A stretch of 44,780 nt of DNA from Deltaproteobacteria bacterium (GTDB taxonomy: Bacteria; Desulfobacterota; Syntrophia; Syntrophales; UBA2210). Positions 1-8,225 of the stretch are shown here, in pieces. Within the stretch, counting starts at the first letter, position 1. Every line of letters starts with the position of its first letter. The DNA lies in NCBI GenBank assembly GCA_019313385.1, contig JAFDBG010000004.1:1-44780 (forward strand). Direction: 5' to 3'. The translations under genes and the position numbers were made by a program. The notes beneath the pieces are model-generated. The model did not search any database. It was not told where the DNA came from and was given only the letters and a program-made list of their open reading frames with translations.

Positions 1-181
1 GCAGGCGGTACATGCCGGGATGGTCCGGGTCGGGCTCCACTTCCATGGGGTCAAATTTGAAGCCGTCTCGGAGGTTTTCGGCGAAGGTGGCTATGCGCTT
101 CGGATCGATTGACTCCCTCGGATAGATGTCTTCATCAAGGATGATTGAGGAGATGGGGATTGTGGTTGTTTGTTGAGTCAT
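1..181 (-). CDS. ParB N-domain-like protein, 5' part only
   Basis: Reading leftward from an ATG at 181, about 60 codons stay open to the window edge, so only the N-terminus is present. The peptide begins MTQQTTTIPISSIILDEDIY, followed by PRESID, KRIATFAENLRDG and a segment ending near MYRL. This resembles the start of a ParB/sulfiredoxin-type nuclease domain, in which a short beta strand with an 'I.ldediyPRe' pattern is followed by a helix and a strand that describe which parameters to keep. Such domains occur in plasmid partition proteins, in ParB-like NTPases and in mobile-element proteins, and the fragment cannot tell these apart. It is separated by about 180 bp from the polysaccharide genes and need not belong to them. 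Confidence 0.55.
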   Translation of the reverse strand, partial: MTQQTTTIPISSIILDEDIYPRESIDPKRIATFAENLRDGFKFDPMEVEPDPDHPGMYRL

Positions 182-360
182 TTATTCCTTTAGACGCGAT
201 TAACTGAACAAGTGATAGTGATTTTGACAAACCCAAGGCCACGATTGATAATCCTCAGCCCAAAGACCCACATTCCACCGCGGACTACCTTTTTTGAAAG
301 GGATTCTGGCTCATGGCTATTATTCATGTTGGTCATTTCATTGTTGTCTGGTTTCTATAG

Positions 361-1767
361 TTATGCCTTGGCATTGAGATCTGCCCTTGCCTCCACTTCA
401 CTCACTTCTATCGTGGGGATCATAATGATTATTGCGGTCAAAAACCAGAAAGGCTCCATGATACGTACGATAACAAAGGTGTTCGTCCCGATGGCGTGGA
501 CCAGCATAGCCACAAACCCCGCCATATATCCAAGAGAAATACCACTGAGAAAGGGATCAGAGGTATTCCGATATGTACTCAATGCGTGTCTGTATATGGA
601 AAAAATCAGCGCCAGAAACGCGATAAGTCCTAAAATTCCAGTTTCAACCAAAACCCTCGGATACTGTGCGTCCACAAAACCATAGCCGGTGACCCCATAA
701 CCGAAAATCGGATGTTTGATAAAATCCTTTGTCAGAACCTTTTTCCACGAGTTTAATCTGGCGGAAGTGGATGTATCGATCCTGACACCCCCCACCTCTA
801 TCTGTCCCATCTCTCTTCGCTGGGTAACTGTAAACATTGCTCTTTCTTGTACCGCCTTCGGCATAAGAAATGGAGAAATTAGCGCAATAATAATCAGCGG
901 AACAATGATCACCAGTTTCTTTTTGCTGAAATAGATCAGGGTAAGCAGCATAGGCACCACAGTCAGCCAGGAGCTCCTGGAAAGGGTTGCCAGAAGCGAA
1001 ATAGCAATCAAGACCACCAGGACACCTATGAGTGCTTTTAGCTTCATTGAATCTGATGTTACAAGAAGGCCAAGTGTAATCGAAAGCATTAAAACAAGAT
1101 ATCCACCAAGCGTATTCGGCTCACCCATTTCACCTTCAAACGGAGCCGTCACCCTGCCACCCGCGGGTATCTGCAGTATCGCGATAACGCAAATAACAAG
1201 ACAAATTACCAGCATGGCCATAATAAAGTGCCTGATCTGCTCCTTGTCTCTCAGGTAATTAGCCACCATAAAATATATGATGAAATATTCAAAGTACTTT
1301 AAGACATAGAATAGCCCCGTCATCAAATTGAGTCTGCCCATTGCAAACCCGATCAGGGTTGATACAAGACAGACGACAATATAGTACGCGATTGGCCCGT
1401 TTAACGGGGTTTTCAGGAAAAGACCCAATTCCTTTTTTACCGCAGTTCTTGCAAACCAGCCAAGGCCTATAACTATCAGCAGAAAGTCATCAAGGCGAAA
1501 GGTTACACCACGTCCACCTGTTCCTTTACCCATCAAATCCCCGACTATAAACTCCGGGCTGAGGAGCATGGACGCGATAAGAAGATACAGCGCTACTTGT
1601 GCACTCAGGAAACTGGTAATAACAAGTACAAAAATTACTATCACGAGCAGGGATGTATATATGGATACTTCGGTAACGAGAAAAGCGCCAAGGCCTGTCA
1701 AGATGGCGATGGCAAGAAACAGAAATACTGATTCTGCTTTGATCTGTCCGTTTTCTGCTCTTATCAT
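361..1767 (-). CDS. O-antigen ligase/polymerase-like membrane protein
   Basis: This 468-residue protein is almost entirely hydrophobic, with about ten to twelve predicted membrane segments. A large polar loop lies at roughly residues 310-365, between late membrane segments, and contains charged residues and a short SARLNSWKK stretch. That architecture, including the GYGVTGYG motif after the loop, is typical of the Wzy/WaaL O-antigen ligase superfamily, which polymerises or transfers lipid-linked glycans on the periplasmic face of the inner membrane. It lies 31 bp downstream of a small membrane protein gene and in the same direction as the Wzc and Wza homologues, so it is probably the polymerase of this exopolysaccharide locus. 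Family membership is well supported by topology; the exact substrate is unknown. Confidence 0.8.
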   Translation of the reverse strand: MIRAENGQIKAESVFLFLAIAILTGLGAFLVTEVSIYTSLLVIVIFVLVITSFLSAQVALYLLIASMLLSPEFIVGDLMGKGTGGRGVTFRLDDFLLIVIGLGWFARTAVKKELGLFLKTPLNGPIAYYIVVCLVSTLIGFAMGRLNLMTGLFYVLKYFEYFIIYFMVANYLRDKEQIRHFIMAMLVICLVICVIAILQIPAGGRVTAPFEGEMGEPNTLGGYLVLMLSITLGLLVTSDSMKLKALIGVLVVLIAISLLATLSRSSWLTVVPMLLTLIYFSKKKLVIIVPLIIIALISPFLMPKAVQERAMFTVTQRREMGQIEVGGVRIDTSTSARLNSWKKVLTKDFIKHPIFGYGVTGYGFVDAQYPRVLVETGILGLIAFLALIFSIYRHALSTYRNTSDPFLSGISLGYMAGFVAMLVHAIGTNTFVIVRIMEPFWFLTAIIIMIPTIEVSEVEARADLNAKA

Positions 1768-1798
1768 TTCACCGAAAGTTTATAAACCGCTTGCCATG

Positions 1799-2092
1799 TT
1801 AATATAAGCCTTTTGCTTTTGCCTTATCCTTATACTTTTTGATAAGATTATCAATATTCTCTTTCCCGGCCTTTTCAATCATGCCCTTTTCAATATCTTC
1901 CATCTTTTCACCAGCGATTCTGTCCTCCTGTTTTTGAATCGTTCTATCCAGAAAAGACGGAACCCTGTCGGTGACAAAAACCAGTACAAAGGCCAGTACC
2001 AGACAAATAACGGTGATTAGAAGCAGATATCGTAATTCATTTCTGAGGGTAGATTTTCTTTTTACCCTTATTTTCTTACGTTTTACCTTCAT
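1799..2092 (-). CDS. Small single-pass membrane protein, unknown function
   Basis: The 97-residue product begins with a very basic stretch (MKVKRKKIRVKRKSTLR), followed by one hydrophobic segment at about residues 22-42 and a charged, helical C-terminal half rich in Lys, Glu and Asp. By the positive-inside rule the short N-terminus would be cytoplasmic and the C-terminal helix periplasmic. I recognise no family. The gene lies 6 bp after the Wzc-like kinase and before the polymerase, so it is very probably cotranscribed with the exopolysaccharide genes and may be an accessory assembly factor. That role is inferred from position only. Confidence 0.6.
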   Translation of the reverse strand: MKVKRKKIRVKRKSTLRNELRYLLLITVICLVLAFVLVFVTDRVPSFLDRTIQKQEDRIAGEKMEDIEKGMIEKAGKENIDNLIKKYKDKAKAKGLY

Positions 2093-2098
2093 GCATAT

Positions 2099-5000
2099 CT
2101 ACTCAGTAAAATGAGAAGAAGAAACTTCGAAAATCTGACTGCCGGGATATTTCCTTGCCAACTTTTTTTCCCTCATAAATTTGACAGATTCATATCTCTT
2201 GTCAAATTGACCTATCAGGACGACATACCACTTCTCACCCTTTGTGCTGTTAAACTCAATCCAGTATGCTTCCATCCCATCTGATCTTAACTTTGATACA
2301 AGTCTCTCCGCCCTTTCCGTGTTGCGAAGCGAACCGACCTGTACAGCGTACCGCGAGGCACTTGCCGTCTTTTCTGTCTTGCCTGAAACATCAATTTCTG
2401 TCTGTTGCTTCAACGTCCCAATCTCGTCAACCGCGCTGCCGCCCTCCTCAGGGGCGGCACTCTTCTCCTCCACAACAGTACTTTCAACAGGACTTGAGGC
2501 GGGATGACTGGCAGGTTCTTCAACCACTGGCTCAGATTCCTCCGCAGAGGGGACAGGGAGGACTATCTCATTTTTACCTGGCACGACAATGTCAGCCTGC
2601 TGTTTTGATGATTCACTTCCGACGCTGCCGCCCCCTTCAGGAGCGGCACTCTTCTCCTCCACAACAGTACTTTCAACGGGATGACTAGCAGGCTCAACTA
2701 CTGGTTCAGGTTCCTCCACAGGGGGGACAGGGAGGACTATCTCATTTTTACCTGGCACGACAATGTCAGCCTGCTGTTTTGATGATTCACTTCTGATGCT
2801 GACAACCTTTTTCTTGATGACAGGTTTCACGATAATGGCTTTGGTAAAAGAATCGCTGCCATGATTTGCGGGCAGAATAGTGGCAGGATAGGGCAATTTC
2901 AGGTAACCCATCTGATATGAAACAGCAATGCTTAAGAGCATTAAGGTAATTAGAAGAATGACTGATTTTACCGGTAAGGACTTTCCTTCCTTCTTTTTCC
3001 CTGAATCCTTCATGACAGGCGCGGATTTGTCTATCTTCTTTTTTTCGGGACTTTTCCTGAAAATGGCCGTCACGAACGTTGGAATCGATAACAATTTACT
3101 CAAGAATGACCCTGCCAGCTTTTCCCTGTCTTCTGCAGTGTAATAGTAATTATACTTGTAATAATCCTGACGGGTAAAATCAGGGCTTATGTCTGCCTTA
3201 ATACCGTTAAGAACAATACCTATAACTTTTGCCTTGACATTATCGAGCTGAGATTTCGCCCTTTTCAGAACAGCCCGGGCAATCTTCCCTACGCGATACA
3301 CCAGAATCACACTATCCACAACGGAAGCATAGATCGCTGCATCAGTCGCGGAAAGAAGTGGGGGAGCATCTAATAAAACCATGTCATACTCGAATCTTGC
3401 CTCTTTAATCAATTCCGCGAACCTGTGTGAACCGGCCAGTTCAGAGGGGTTAGGCGGGATTGTTCCACTTGTCAGGATATAAAGATTATCCATTCCGGGA
3501 GTCTTCATAATATCATCCATGCTCATTTTACCTGTCATGATATCAGTGACACTCCTTACCGCATCGTCCAGTGAATAATTCCCTAATATCGCATCCGACA
3601 GACCGGGCACCAGATCAATGCCAAACACGCTGGCAACCACAGGCTTTCTCATGTCTCCATCAATAAGAAGGACTTTTTTGCCGGCCTGGGCCAAGGTAAC
3701 AGCGAGATTGATTACTGTTGTAGTTTTACCTTCCCTGGGAGAAGAACTGGTAAAGGCAATGGTCTTTATATTATCTTCCAGGCCTGCAAAGCTCAAATTG
3801 GTTCTGAGCGACCTGTAACTCTCTGCCAGCGTAGATTTGGGTGCAAAATGCGATACAATTCGCGTATACCTCTCCGCAGTTTTGTCGTCTATATCAATAG
3901 AACTTTCATTAAGAATTGTTGCCTTGATATCATGAAGACTGACATGGGGAATAATCCCAAGGACATTAACACCTGTAATTTCTTCAACATCTTCTATGGC
4001 GCCTATCGAGGTATCAAAAGTCTCCACCACAAACGCAAACATAAGACCCAGAATTAATCCGATAAGGGTCCCGACAGCGCCGGTTGCAGCTGTTTTTGGC
4101 GGATTTATGGGTGCAGTCGGTTCCAGTGCAGGCTTTACTATTTGAACCTCTTCAACTTTTTCGGCCTCCTGTATAAGCGATTCCTGATACTTCTTTTCTA
4201 ACAGCATATAAATCTGCCTGTTGACCGAAACCACTTGCTCAAGTCTCGCCAACTCCAACCCTTTTTCCGGCAACGCCATAATTTGACCATCTAGCTCATC
4301 AGTCCTCCCCTTCATATCCTTTATACTGTCAGCAAGAGTCTTTTCCTGGGAAGAAAGCTGGGCAGACATATTCTTTACTATTTCGAGGACCTGCTTATTT
4401 ATTTCTACAATCTGAGGATAATCCTCCGTATAAACAAGAAGCAGGGAATCTCTCTTTAACATGAGCTGAACAAGCCTGTCATTGAGGTTTTTATAGAGGC
4501 TTGAAGCCTCATTGATATAGAAACTGGTTTCTGAAGTCAGGGGCTTATTTTTAGCTCTTTCAAGAAATCCCTGTACTTTTTTTATCTTTTGATAATCTCC
4601 CTTCGCTTTCTCACTGGCAACCTTTAAGGCTGCCATCTGATTTAACATTGTGGAAGTCTGGGCACTCAGCGAAATCAGATTATTCTCTTCCCTGAATTTT
4701 CTGACCGCATCCTCGGCATCTCTCAATTTCTTTTTGATAACTGTCAACTGGTTCTCAATAAATTTTTTTGCCTCGAAGGCCCTCTTGTTAAGGTCCCGGA
4801 CATGCCGCTCTTTGTAAACCCGGGCTATGGTATTGGCTAGCCGCTGGGCAAACACGGGATCTTCCGTGGTTACCATTATATTAATAATGTTGCTGTAGCC
4901 TTCCTGCTCTGTTTCTACGCTTTTTCTAAGATTCATCAGGATGCCCTGATATTTCTTGCTGGCACGCACTTCTTCAGATGGAAGACCGGAAGGTATAAGA

Positions 5001-5293
5001 TTGAGACTCTTTGCGGCCGCCTCCACAATATAATAACTTTTTATTATGGCGGCCTGTGTCTGCATATAATCTGTTTGAGACCAGGAAACAGTTTGAACAT
5101 AAAGACCTGTTACAGAGCCGCTTTGCTCAACCTTTACACTGGCTGCTGCCTGATACAAAGGAGCGGGCTGCGATATAATCGAAAACAAAAAGCTGAAGGC
5201 CCCCAGAGCAACAGTGGTGAAAACGATAATAAACTTTCTCCTTCTGATAACACGCCAGTAGTCCCTGAGGTTCAGATCATATTTTGTTGCCAT
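2099..5293 (-). CDS. Wzc-type polysaccharide co-polymerase tyrosine kinase with C-terminal SPOR domain
   Basis: This 1064-residue protein combines a Wzz/GumC chain-length domain with a bacterial tyrosine kinase. A first membrane segment lies at about residues 20-42, followed by a long periplasmic coiled-coil region and a second membrane segment at about 402-422. A cytoplasmic kinase then carries Walker A (SSPREGKTTT, about 513-523), Walker A' (VLLIDGDMR) and Walker B (YDMVLLDAPP). A tyrosine-rich cluster (DYYKYNYYY) at about 708-718 is the expected autophosphorylation site. Unusually, the chain continues through a basic linker and a third hydrophobic segment (about 774-796). After that come a Pro/Glu/Ser-rich repeat linker and a SPOR-like domain at about 981-1056 (YAVQVGSLRNTERAERL onward). 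Ordinary Wzc proteins end after the tyrosine cluster at about 720 residues. It should control polymer length and export together with the Wza homologue just upstream. Confidence 0.9.
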   Translation of the reverse strand: MATKYDLNLRDYWRVIRRRKFIIVFTTVALGAFSFLFSIISQPAPLYQAAASVKVEQSGSVTGLYVQTVSWSQTDYMQTQAAIIKSYYIVEAAAKSLNLIPSGLPSEEVRASKKYQGILMNLRKSVETEQEGYSNIINIMVTTEDPVFAQRLANTIARVYKERHVRDLNKRAFEAKKFIENQLTVIKKKLRDAEDAVRKFREENNLISLSAQTSTMLNQMAALKVASEKAKGDYQKIKKVQGFLERAKNKPLTSETSFYINEASSLYKNLNDRLVQLMLKRDSLLLVYTEDYPQIVEINKQVLEIVKNMSAQLSSQEKTLADSIKDMKGRTDELDGQIMALPEKGLELARLEQVVSVNRQIYMLLEKKYQESLIQEAEKVEEVQIVKPALEPTAPINPPKTAATGAVGTLIGLILGLMFAFVVETFDTSIGAIEDVEEITGVNVLGIIPHVSLHDIKATILNESSIDIDDKTAERYTRIVSHFAPKSTLAESYRSLRTNLSFAGLEDNIKTIAFTSSSPREGKTTTVINLAVTLAQAGKKVLLIDGDMRKPVVASVFGIDLVPGLSDAILGNYSLDDAVRSVTDIMTGKMSMDDIMKTPGMDNLYILTSGTIPPNPSELAGSHRFAELIKEARFEYDMVLLDAPPLLSATDAAIYASVVDSVILVYRVGKIARAVLKRAKSQLDNVKAKVIGIVLNGIKADISPDFTRQDYYKYNYYYTAEDREKLAGSFLSKLLSIPTFVTAIFRKSPEKKKIDKSAPVMKDSGKKKEGKSLPVKSVILLITLMLLSIAVSYQMGYLKLPYPATILPANHGSDSFTKAIIVKPVIKKKVVSIRSESSKQQADIVVPGKNEIVLPVPPVEEPEPVVEPASHPVESTVVEEKSAAPEGGGSVGSESSKQQADIVVPGKNEIVLPVPSAEESEPVVEEPASHPASSPVESTVVEEKSAAPEEGGSAVDEIGTLKQQTEIDVSGKTEKTASASRYAVQVGSLRNTERAERLVSKLRSDGMEAYWIEFNSTKGEKWYVVLIGQFDKRYESVKFMREKKLARKYPGSQIFEVSSSHFTE
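2435..2797 (-). repeat. Imperfect tandem duplication in the kinase linker
   Basis: Two copies of a segment of about 175-190 bp lie head to tail inside the 3' part of the Wzc-like gene. Matching landmarks are a GCGGCACTCTTCTCC motif at 2454 and 2643, and a GGACAGGGAGGACTATC motif at 2551 and 2725. The first copy carries about 15 extra bases. The duplication remains in frame and doubles a linker that reads SSKQQADIVVPGKNEIVLPV, followed by an acidic Pro/Glu stretch. The high identity implies a recent duplication in a region whose length is tolerated, as expected for a flexible periplasmic tether. Confidence 0.9.
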
Positions 5294-5364
5294 ATTGATA
5301 AAATTCCTTTGGCTGAGTAGTCAAATGGTCGACTATTTTTCTACCAGGTTGCTCAACTATTTAT

Positions 5365-6507
5365 CTAATTAAGCTTGTTAAAACGAAGATGGGAAGCCTC
5401 GTTAAAATACGAGTCTCTGTACTTGCCGGGATACAGCATATAATCCAGAAGCGGTACTGTATTTGCTATAAATTCATTAAGATCGCCTATCGCTGTTCTT
5501 GGGACATAAACCACATCTCCATCCTTCAGCGGAATATTCTGAGCCATATCCCCTTTCTTTAATATTTCATTAAGATTTGCGGCAAGTATAATCGGCTTCT
5601 CCCGATTGTTCTCATAGCCCCTGATAATTTTTATATCCGAGTCCACGGCCAGCCTCGTTGTGCTGCCGGCAATGGAAATCGCCGACATAAGATCACTGGC
5701 ATCCTTAAGCCTGTATATGCCCTGGGAAGCAACCTCTCCAAGGACATAAACCCTTTCTCCGTAAGTAGGCAGTTCCGGAACTGTTATGATATCGCCATTA
5801 TCTACGATAACATTCTGACTGCTGTCCCCTTTGAACATGACATCATAAACATTGACGGTGTAACTTCTTCCCTTTCTTGCCACTTCCACCCGTCTGAGAT
5901 CCGCGTTGGCATACTCCTGACCTGAAATCGCCCCGCCCGCAGTAACAATCAAATCAAGAACCGTCATTTTCCCCTCAAGGTTATAGCTGCCCGGCCCCGA
6001 AACTCGCCAGTCATATCTGTTGAGCTGCCCCATAAGCAGGGCGCTTTTGCTCTTGTATTCTTTTACAATAATCTCTATTCTCGGGCGTTTAATGTATTTT
6101 TTTAATGCATTCGTCAGCATTTCATCCACTTCATGGGCTGTATATCCGTCCACCATCAAATCATCAACAAAAGAAAATGAGATCCTTCCGTCAGGACGCA
6201 CTATAGTATCATCTTCTTTAGAAACTTGACCCTCCGTGAATTTAATGGTCAGCTTATCACCAGAACCTATCTTGTACTCGGAAACACCTCGTCTCTCTGT
6301 AAACACACTGTTTTCTGTAACCTGGCTCATCCGGGCAACTTCTTTTTCCATCTCTTTTTCCCGCTGCACATCTACTTCTTCAGCTGCCTTTGTAGGCCTG
6401 AATTCCTTCACGGGTATCCCCCTTGCCTCGAAGGTACACGATGAAATAAGCATAATAGAGAAACCTGCGAAAAGCGCCAGAATTATATTTACTGTCCTGC
6501 AAACCAT
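5365..6507 (-). CDS. Wza-type polysaccharide export lipoprotein (Poly_export/SLBB)
   Basis: The 380-residue product starts with a lipoprotein signal peptide ending in a LISSC lipobox (Cys24), so it should be lipidated and anchored in the outer membrane. A polysaccharide-export domain begins near residue 77 (EYKIGSGDKLTIKF, then VRPDGRISF). It is followed by two soluble ligand-binding beta-grasp (SLBB) repeats, the second starting at about VYVLGEVASQGIYRL. The Wza/GumB/OtnA family forms the outer-membrane channel through which capsular or exopolysaccharide leaves the cell. AAGGAG lies 8 nt before the ATG. The gene precedes the Wzc-like kinase by 71 bp and probably begins the polysaccharide operon. 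The length is normal for the family. Confidence 0.9.
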   Translation of the reverse strand: MVCRTVNIILALFAGFSIMLISSCTFEARGIPVKEFRPTKAAEEVDVQREKEMEKEVARMSQVTENSVFTERRGVSEYKIGSGDKLTIKFTEGQVSKEDDTIVRPDGRISFSFVDDLMVDGYTAHEVDEMLTNALKKYIKRPRIEIIVKEYKSKSALLMGQLNRYDWRVSGPGSYNLEGKMTVLDLIVTAGGAISGQEYANADLRRVEVARKGRSYTVNVYDVMFKGDSSQNVIVDNGDIITVPELPTYGERVYVLGEVASQGIYRLKDASDLMSAISIAGSTTRLAVDSDIKIIRGYENNREKPIILAANLNEILKKGDMAQNIPLKDGDVVYVPRTAIGDLNEFIANTVPLLDYMLYPGKYRDSYFNEASHLRFNKLN

Positions 6508-6558
6508 CGCCTTTTCTCCTTAAAATTGTCCTCCAATAAGGACATCTTCAAATAATTA

Positions 6559-6595
6559 TTTTGAGACGTTTGTAAAACTTGCAAACGTCTCAAAA
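6559..6595. promoter_or_regulatory. Perfect 14-bp inverted repeat upstream of the wza-like gene
   Basis: TTTTGAGACGTTTG at 6559-6572 is the exact reverse complement of CAAACGTCTCAAAA at 6582-6595, with a 9-nt loop. The hairpin ends in T and A runs on the two strands, so it looks like a bidirectional terminator. It sits about 52 bp before the wza start codon, between divergent genes, where a plain terminator is not needed. It could be a 5'-UTR element, an operator, or part of a repeat. Confidence 0.6.
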
Positions 6596-6773
6596 CCCAT
6601 CGCAGATGGATTTAACAACATGTTAATTTCAAAATAAAATTTAAGGGATGCCAGATAACACCACAGCAAAACAAAGTACACACCTCCCGTCACTAAACCA
6701 AAAAATCGAAGGAAAAGCAATATTTATCTTAAATTTTATCTTGAATTCGGAAAGGTTATCAGGTATGTCCACA

Positions 6774-6790
6774 ATGCAATGCGATTGCAT
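6774..6790. promoter_or_regulatory. Short palindrome, possible operator
   Basis: ATGCAAT and ATTGCAT form perfect 7-bp arms around GCG. A dyad of this size midway between divergent genes is compatible with a dimeric repressor or activator site. There is no second copy in the region and no known regulator match, so this is a weak call. Confidence 0.3.
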
Positions 6791-7004
6791 GGATATTATC
6801 TGACTTGGGGAAGGACCTTAAAATAGATCTACCACGTGCAAAATTTAAAATCTTATTATCTTATTGCAGATGGATTTTATAACATGCTAGTTTTAAAATA
6901 AAATTCGTAAAAAGTTTAAGGGAGTCTCCCCTCAAAGCGAAATATTTTGCAAAGGTCTCAATGGGGAATCTCTACCAAATGGGTTATTAAGATAGATAAA
7001 AGCT

Positions 7005-8078
7005 ATGGTAAGATATTCCGATGTTATAAAAAAAGGCAACACAAGAAGGGGATCCGGCGAAAAAGGCCTGATGGATCACGAAAAGACTAACTATTCTAAA
7101 CGTTTCAGCACCTTAAAAGAATCCGGCATACCTTCTGATTTAAACCCCATGCCCGCGCAAAAAGACACTGAAGACGTAAAAAAACTTCACTCAGCCATCG
7201 TGGATTATCTTGTAGAAGTTCAGGGTCGTGTAAAAAATGATGATCAGTTTGACATCATTCAGGCAATTGATATCATAAACCACATCATAAACACGCCCGG
7301 CTTGATCGAAAGATTCTATCAGTCAACAGCCCTATCTGACGATAGCGGCAACAAAGAAAACTACCTGATTCTGCATCTGATCAACGCCCTGATTTATGCC
7401 ATCAAGCTTGGAGCAGGTCTGAATTATTCCAGGGATGAACTTCTCGAGCTTGGTCTGGCCGCAATCTTCTATGACATAGGATTCTTCAAGATGCCGGAAA
7501 GCGTAATAGAAAAAAAAGGGAAGCTTACAACGGCTGAGATAAACACTATAAGAAGCCATACTGAAATCGGGAGAAACATCCTGTCTCAGTTTCAGACCGA
7601 ACATCCAATGCTGGCTCGTGTCGCCCTTGAACATCACGAAAGAGAGAACGGCAGTGGTTATCCCAAAGGGTTAAAAAAGGACGAAATATGCGAATATGCA
7701 AAAATAACAGGCCTGGCTGATACCTTTGATGCCATGATTCGCAACCGCCCCTACAGAAAAGCCCTCGCTCAGCATTTTTCAGTTAAAGAACTTGTTACAT
7801 CAAAGAATTCCATGTTTTCTTCAAGGGTTATCAAGGTTTTTCTCGAGGAAATAGGTATTTTCCCTGTCGGAAGCTATGTCCGGCTCAATAATATGGAAAT
7901 AGCCAGAGTAGTTGGAAACAGTAAGATCCACCCGCTGAAACCAACCGTTAAACTAGTCATTAACGGCAAGGGGGAAGATGTGCGCGGAGAAACCATAATC
8001 ACCCTTGAAAAACATCCTCTTTTATATGTCACGGCGGCCGTTGACAGGGAAGACCTTCCTTCGGAACAGGTTGTTTAG
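7005..8078 (+). CDS. HD-GYP domain protein with degenerate HD motif
   Basis: This 357-residue cytoplasmic protein carries an HD-GYP domain at about residues 125-290. The family normally hydrolyses cyclic di-GMP using a binuclear metal centre. Here the first signature reads AAIFYDIGFFKMP instead of the usual HDIGK form, so Tyr156 replaces the first metal-ligand His and Phe160 replaces the Lys. The later signatures survive: RSHTEIG, HHERENGSGYP and ADTFDAMIRNRPYRKA. The protein may therefore be an inactive c-di-GMP-binding effector or a weakened enzyme. The C-terminal 90 residues look like the beta-rich tail found in related HD-GYP proteins. It is divergent from the exopolysaccharide operon, consistent with c-di-GMP control of polymer production. 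The start codon is uncertain because no good ribosome-binding site precedes 7005; an ATG at about 7071 is an alternative. Confidence 0.82.
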   Translation: MVRYSDVIKKGNTRRGSGEKGLMDHEKTNYSKRFSTLKESGIPSDLNPMPAQKDTEDVKKLHSAIVDYLVEVQGRVKNDDQFDIIQAIDIINHIINTPGLIERFYQSTALSDDSGNKENYLILHLINALIYAIKLGAGLNYSRDELLELGLAAIFYDIGFFKMPESVIEKKGKLTTAEINTIRSHTEIGRNILSQFQTEHPMLARVALEHHERENGSGYPKGLKKDEICEYAKITGLADTFDAMIRNRPYRKALAQHFSVKELVTSKNSMFSSRVIKVFLEEIGIFPVGSYVRLNNMEIARVVGNSKIHPLKPTVKLVINGKGEDVRGETIITLEKHPLLYVTAAVDREDLPSEQVV

Positions 8079-8079
8079 G

Positions 8080-8096
8080 CTGCAGGTACCCTGCAG
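8080..8096 (+). terminator. Small hairpin after the HD-GYP gene
   Basis: CTGCAGG and CCTGCAG pair perfectly around TAC directly after the stop codon. No T-tract follows, so this is at best a weak terminator. It lies between convergent genes. Confidence 0.25.
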
Positions 8097-8225
8097 GGAA
8101 TGCCCTTGGGATACTAAAGGCTATCAATAAAGGAGATTTTCACATAACCCTCATTTTTTGCTCAATTCTGGTCATTGCGAGAACCGGGTAAACCTTTACT
8201 TGTATAGCGGATTGAAGTGTTCCGG

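Larger units (their letters stand above)
6508..7004. other. AT-rich divergent intergenic region between wza-like and HD-GYP genes
   Basis: No convincing gene was found in these 497 bp, which separate two divergently transcribed genes and should hold both promoters. The region contains a strong hairpin (6559-6595), an odd palindrome (6774-6790) and two imperfect direct copies of a sequence starting GCAGATGGATTT (6602-6648 and 6866-6923). The second copy has an insertion of about 9 bp before its TTTAAGGGA end. The density of repeats suggests a regulatory region or the remains of short interspersed repeats. No clear sigma-70 pair stands out. Confidence 0.6.

Noticed and set aside
2266-2688. Plus-strand open frame opposite the kinase linker
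   Set aside because: It is a shadow of the repetitive Pro/Glu-rich region with no ribosome-binding site or family likeness.
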